A DNA stretch of 64,000 nt from Bacillus sp. 1780r2a1 (GTDB taxonomy: Bacteria > Bacillota > Bacilli > Bacillales > Bacillaceae_H). The translations under genes and the position numbers were made by a program. Positions within the stretch are counted from its first letter, which is position 1. Each line of letters starts with the position of its first letter. Shown here one piece after another: positions 61,787 to 64,000 of the stretch. The stretch lies in contig CP099863.1 of assembly GCA_024134725.1 (NCBI GenBank), positions 3,655,258 through 3,719,257 on the forward strand, given 5' to 3'. Under the pieces are notes generated by a model. The model searched no databases and was not told the origin of the DNA. It worked only from the letters and a program-made list of their open reading frames with translations.

Positions 61787-63478
61787 CTATCTATTTGTTA
61801 CCATAAACTGTTGAATTTTTTCTACCGCACCAGGGTCGACCTGTTCAATGGCACTAGCCACTTCATTCAGAGCCTCTTTGTATTCATATTTCCGGAAGAG
61901 CTCTTCTGCATCTCGTAGTGCTTGAGCTACTGATCCATACTGACTACGGTAACGATTCCCATATTGAATCATTTTTTCAACAAGCTGTGCTTCTTCTAGA
62001 ATTGCTTCTGTTTCTTCAAACGTCTCTTTTACAGCTTCTACAGCTTCACTAAGAAGAGTTTGGACTGCTTGAATGTTAAGCGGTTTTTCCTGAAGCTTTA
62101 ACGTTGCGTCCTTCAACAGGTGCATCGTTTTCTCTAACTGAACCTTATAATATTCAGGTACACCAGGTAAATTACTTTTCTGAATTAACCTCTTTGCTTC
62201 AATGAGCTGAGATTTCAACTCTTCAATCTGCTCTTTAGCTGTCAACTCATCTTTTCGCAATGCTTGCAACATATCGCTATAAGAGTCTTGCGACTGTTGA
62301 AGCTGTTTGAGTTGCTTCGACACATCTTCAAGCTCTTCTTGAATCACACTATAAGCTAAGTTATGTTCCGCTACTTTATCTGTGATATTATAGTAAAGAT
62401 TCGTTAAACGCTTTAATTCGCGGTCCATTTTGTAATATAGCTCTAAGTCTTTCTCTTTAAAATGATAACTTTGCTGTACGAACAGTGTTTCATCTCTCAA
62501 TTCTCGGTTTTTATCTTGTAAAATTTTCAAAAAGTGTGAAACCGTTTGAGATTCCTGATTCATTTTATGATATGAATACACTTCGTGTTCTAAAGCATCA
62601 TATAACTGTTCTAAACGTTCATTTACGCTATCTAGCTTTGCCATTGCTTCTTCTACATAAAGCTCTTCAATTTGTTGAATAATCGTGTCTGTTTCATGTT
62701 TTAAAAATTCAATCGTTTCTTCAACCTGCAGGTGATCTAACACGTATCCATCCCTTGTCATCCCAATAAATCCATCAAGCAATTCCGAAAACTGAGCTGG
62801 AAGCGTAGTTTGACATTCTACTAATACTTTTGGAATTTGTTCTAAGCATGTATCAATTGCCGTTAAATCAATTTTTAGCTGTAGAACCGTTTCACGTGCT
62901 TGCAAATAGTTTCCATTTACTGTTTCTTCTTCAAAAACAGCAAACTGCTTCTTTGCATGATCAATTGCTGCTTCAAGCGTTTTTTCAGCTTTTCCATATG
63001 AATAGCGATGCGCTAGCAACTTTTTCTTTACATGGCGGTGTAACTGGTTAAGCTCTTCAATATCATGACGATTATCTTGTTCACTACCAATGAGGTTTTG
63101 TAGTTCCGTTAATATGTTCTCAATTTCAGTCTTTGTTTTATCTAACAGTTCATTAATATGTATAGATAGCTGCTTCGCCTTTTTAAAGCGGTATTTATCT
63201 GCACATTCTTCCGTCTCAAAAAGTAATTTATCAACTTTTGGAAGCTCAGTTGCTACGATATCATCCCACTGTTCACGCCAGCGTTCAAATAGCTCTTCAG
63301 TTTGACCTGTCATGTTTAGTTCTTTTACTTTTGAAATTTCCTCTGCTACCGGCATGTTTGCTAACTCCATCTTACGTGATTCAAGCCGGTCAATTTCTTG
63401 ATAGATTTTTTTTCGTGAAAACATTCCGTACACAACTAATCCGATAATTAGTATGATTAGTGCAATAATAAATTCCAT
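61787..63478 (-). CDS. ezrA: Septation ring formation regulator EzrA
   Basis: 563 residues: one N-terminal membrane helix (FIIALIILIIGLVVYGMFS) and a cytoplasmic part made of coiled coils (spectrin-like repeats), rich in Glu, Lys and Leu. It binds FtsZ and keeps extra rings from forming at the poles. The QNR-type patch near the C-terminus is visible in YGNRYRSQYGSVAQALRDAEELFRKYEYKEAL. AAGGGGG precedes the ATG. It is divergent from hisJ as in B. subtilis. Confidence 0.97.
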   Translation of the reverse strand: MEFIIALIILIIGLVVYGMFSRKKIYQEIDRLESRKMELANMPVAEEISKVKELNMTGQTEELFERWREQWDDIVATELPKVDKLLFETEECADKYRFKKAKQLSIHINELLDKTKTEIENILTELQNLIGSEQDNRHDIEELNQLHRHVKKKLLAHRYSYGKAEKTLEAAIDHAKKQFAVFEEETVNGNYLQARETVLQLKIDLTAIDTCLEQIPKVLVECQTTLPAQFSELLDGFIGMTRDGYVLDHLQVEETIEFLKHETDTIIQQIEELYVEEAMAKLDSVNERLEQLYDALEHEVYSYHKMNQESQTVSHFLKILQDKNRELRDETLFVQQSYHFKEKDLELYYKMDRELKRLTNLYYNITDKVAEHNLAYSVIQEELEDVSKQLKQLQQSQDSYSDMLQALRKDELTAKEQIEELKSQLIEAKRLIQKSNLPGVPEYYKVQLEKTMHLLKDATLKLQEKPLNIQAVQTLLSEAVEAVKETFEETEAILEEAQLVEKMIQYGNRYRSQYGSVAQALRDAEELFRKYEYKEALNEVASAIEQVDPGAVEKIQQFMVTNR

Positions 63479-63788
63479 ACTAAGCCCCCTTACAATACGT
63501 TCTACATGACAAGTTTCCTATTTATAAAAAGGGTTATTGTAATCCTTTAAATGTTTAAGCGTCAATGTTTTTATGATACCATGTAAAGCCTTGCTTTTGA
63601 GCAAAAATTTTAATTTTTTTGCACAAAATATTGGTAATTTGTCGACCGTATCTCGTTTTGTCATTTCTTTCAAAAAAAACCTTTTGCTTTTCTAAACTTA
63701 TCGACAAAATTGTTGAAATTTCGAGTTGTACAGTTGAAGTTTTAGACTGCAACGTTACAATTAAAGAAAACGAAAGGAATGATGCAAA
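63479..63788. other. Divergent gap between ezrA and hisJ
   Basis: 310 A/T-rich bases between two divergent genes, without a supported gene. A minus-strand open frame at 63555-63833 overlaps the hisJ start and is not coding in my view. Promoters of both genes must lie here, but I could not assign -10/-35 pairs with confidence. Confidence 0.55.
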
Positions 63789-64000
63789 TTGACAAAGGTA
63801 GACCGTCATATTCACACACCGTTTTGTCCACATGGCTCAAAAGATTCATTACAAGCTTATGCAGAACAAGCCATCCAATTAGGATTTCAGGAAATTTCAT
63901 TTACAGAGCATGCCCCACTTCCCGAGAGTTTTGTTGATCCTACTCCACAACAAGATAGCAGCATGTCTATGGCACAGCTTGAAGGTTATTTAAAGGATGT
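63789..64000 (+). CDS. hisJ: Histidinol-phosphatase HisJ (5' part)
   Basis: The first 70 codons, from TTG 63789 (AAAGGA 10 bases upstream), continue past the window end. The PHP-domain metal site [17 protein letters not shown] is followed by [14 protein letters not shown] and [12 protein letters not shown], which match B. subtilis HisJ. It removes phosphate from histidinol phosphate, the penultimate stage of histidine synthesis. It is not linked to a his operon here, and in B. subtilis it is also separate from it and next to ezrA. Confidence 0.93.
   Translation, partial: MTKVDRHIHTPFCPHGSKDSLQAYAEQAIQLGFQEISFTEHAPLPESFVDPTPQQDSSMSMAQLEGYLKD

Noticed and set aside
63555-63833. Minus-strand open frame of 92 codons over the hisJ start
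   Set aside because: It overlaps hisJ and the ezrA-hisJ divergent promoter region, has no good ribosome site and no recognisable family.
1-64000. CRISPR arrays, insertion sequences, prophage, rRNA or tRNA genes
   Set aside because: No regularly spaced repeats, transposase or phage genes or RNA gene sequences were seen.

Overview
The window is a chromosomal segment of a low-GC, endospore-forming Bacillaceae bacterium, most like the Priestia (Bacillus) megaterium group. Support comes from the gene order, which largely follows the Bacillus subtilis ysdC-thrS-polA-citZ-dnaE-argGH-ackA-thiI-ezrA region; from sporulation genes (sspI, an alpha/beta-type SASP close to SASP-A of B. megaterium as remembered, ytrH/ytrI, ytvI, ytaF, ytxC, ytfJ/gerW); and from Gram-positive RNA regulation (T-box, L20 leader). 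No database was consulted, so names rest on recognised protein sequence and synteny.

Layout. 1-6.7 kb: end of sspI, the peptidase ysdC, a dimeric dUTPase, sigma-W-type ysdB, ysdA, then the translation block infC-rpmI-rplT behind an L20 leader and thrS behind a T-box. 6.7-10.6 kb: ytxC and the primosome operon nrdR-dnaB-dnaI. 10.8-18.1 kb: an unnamed conserved gene, speD, gapB with two CcpN-type boxes, coaE, ytaF, mutM and polA. 18.4-25.2 kb: phoPR, a MaoC-like gene and the TCA set citZ-icd-mdh. 25.6-37.7 kb: membrane genes ytwI, ytvI and fxsA, then pyk, accDA, a GntR regulator, malic enzyme and dnaE. 37.8-44.1 kb: ytrHI, nrnA, ytpI, ytoI, ytkL, ald and two small unknowns. 44.3-51.8 kb: argGH with ARG boxes, a UVR-motif-like small gene, an EcsC-family gene, ackA, ytxK and tpx. 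51.9-64 kb: ytfJ, ytfI, an RDD gene, sppA, ppnKB, an amidohydrolase, the SASP gene, nifZ-thiI, braB, ezrA and the start of hisJ.

Most genes are on the minus strand. They combine central carbon metabolism (gapB, pyk, malic enzyme, citZ-icd-mdh, ackA, accDA), DNA replication and repair (polA, mutM, dnaE, dnaB, dnaI, nrdR), translation, arginine synthesis, thiolation (nifZ supplies sulfur to thiI) and sporulation functions. There is no prophage, insertion sequence, CRISPR array, rRNA or tRNA gene.

I did not find an obviously new multi-gene system; this is core genome. The points worth a second look are smaller: pfkA is missing from its usual place between accA and pyk, where a 525-bp non-coding gap is found; accD carries an in-frame 9-bp tandem repeat; two decayed palindromic repeat copies occupy intergenic spaces; several start codons need correcting (ATT for infC, TTG for ysdB, nifZ and ysdA, GTG for mutM, dnaE and tpx); speD and citZ have structured leaders; and four small conserved-looking genes have no function I can assign.
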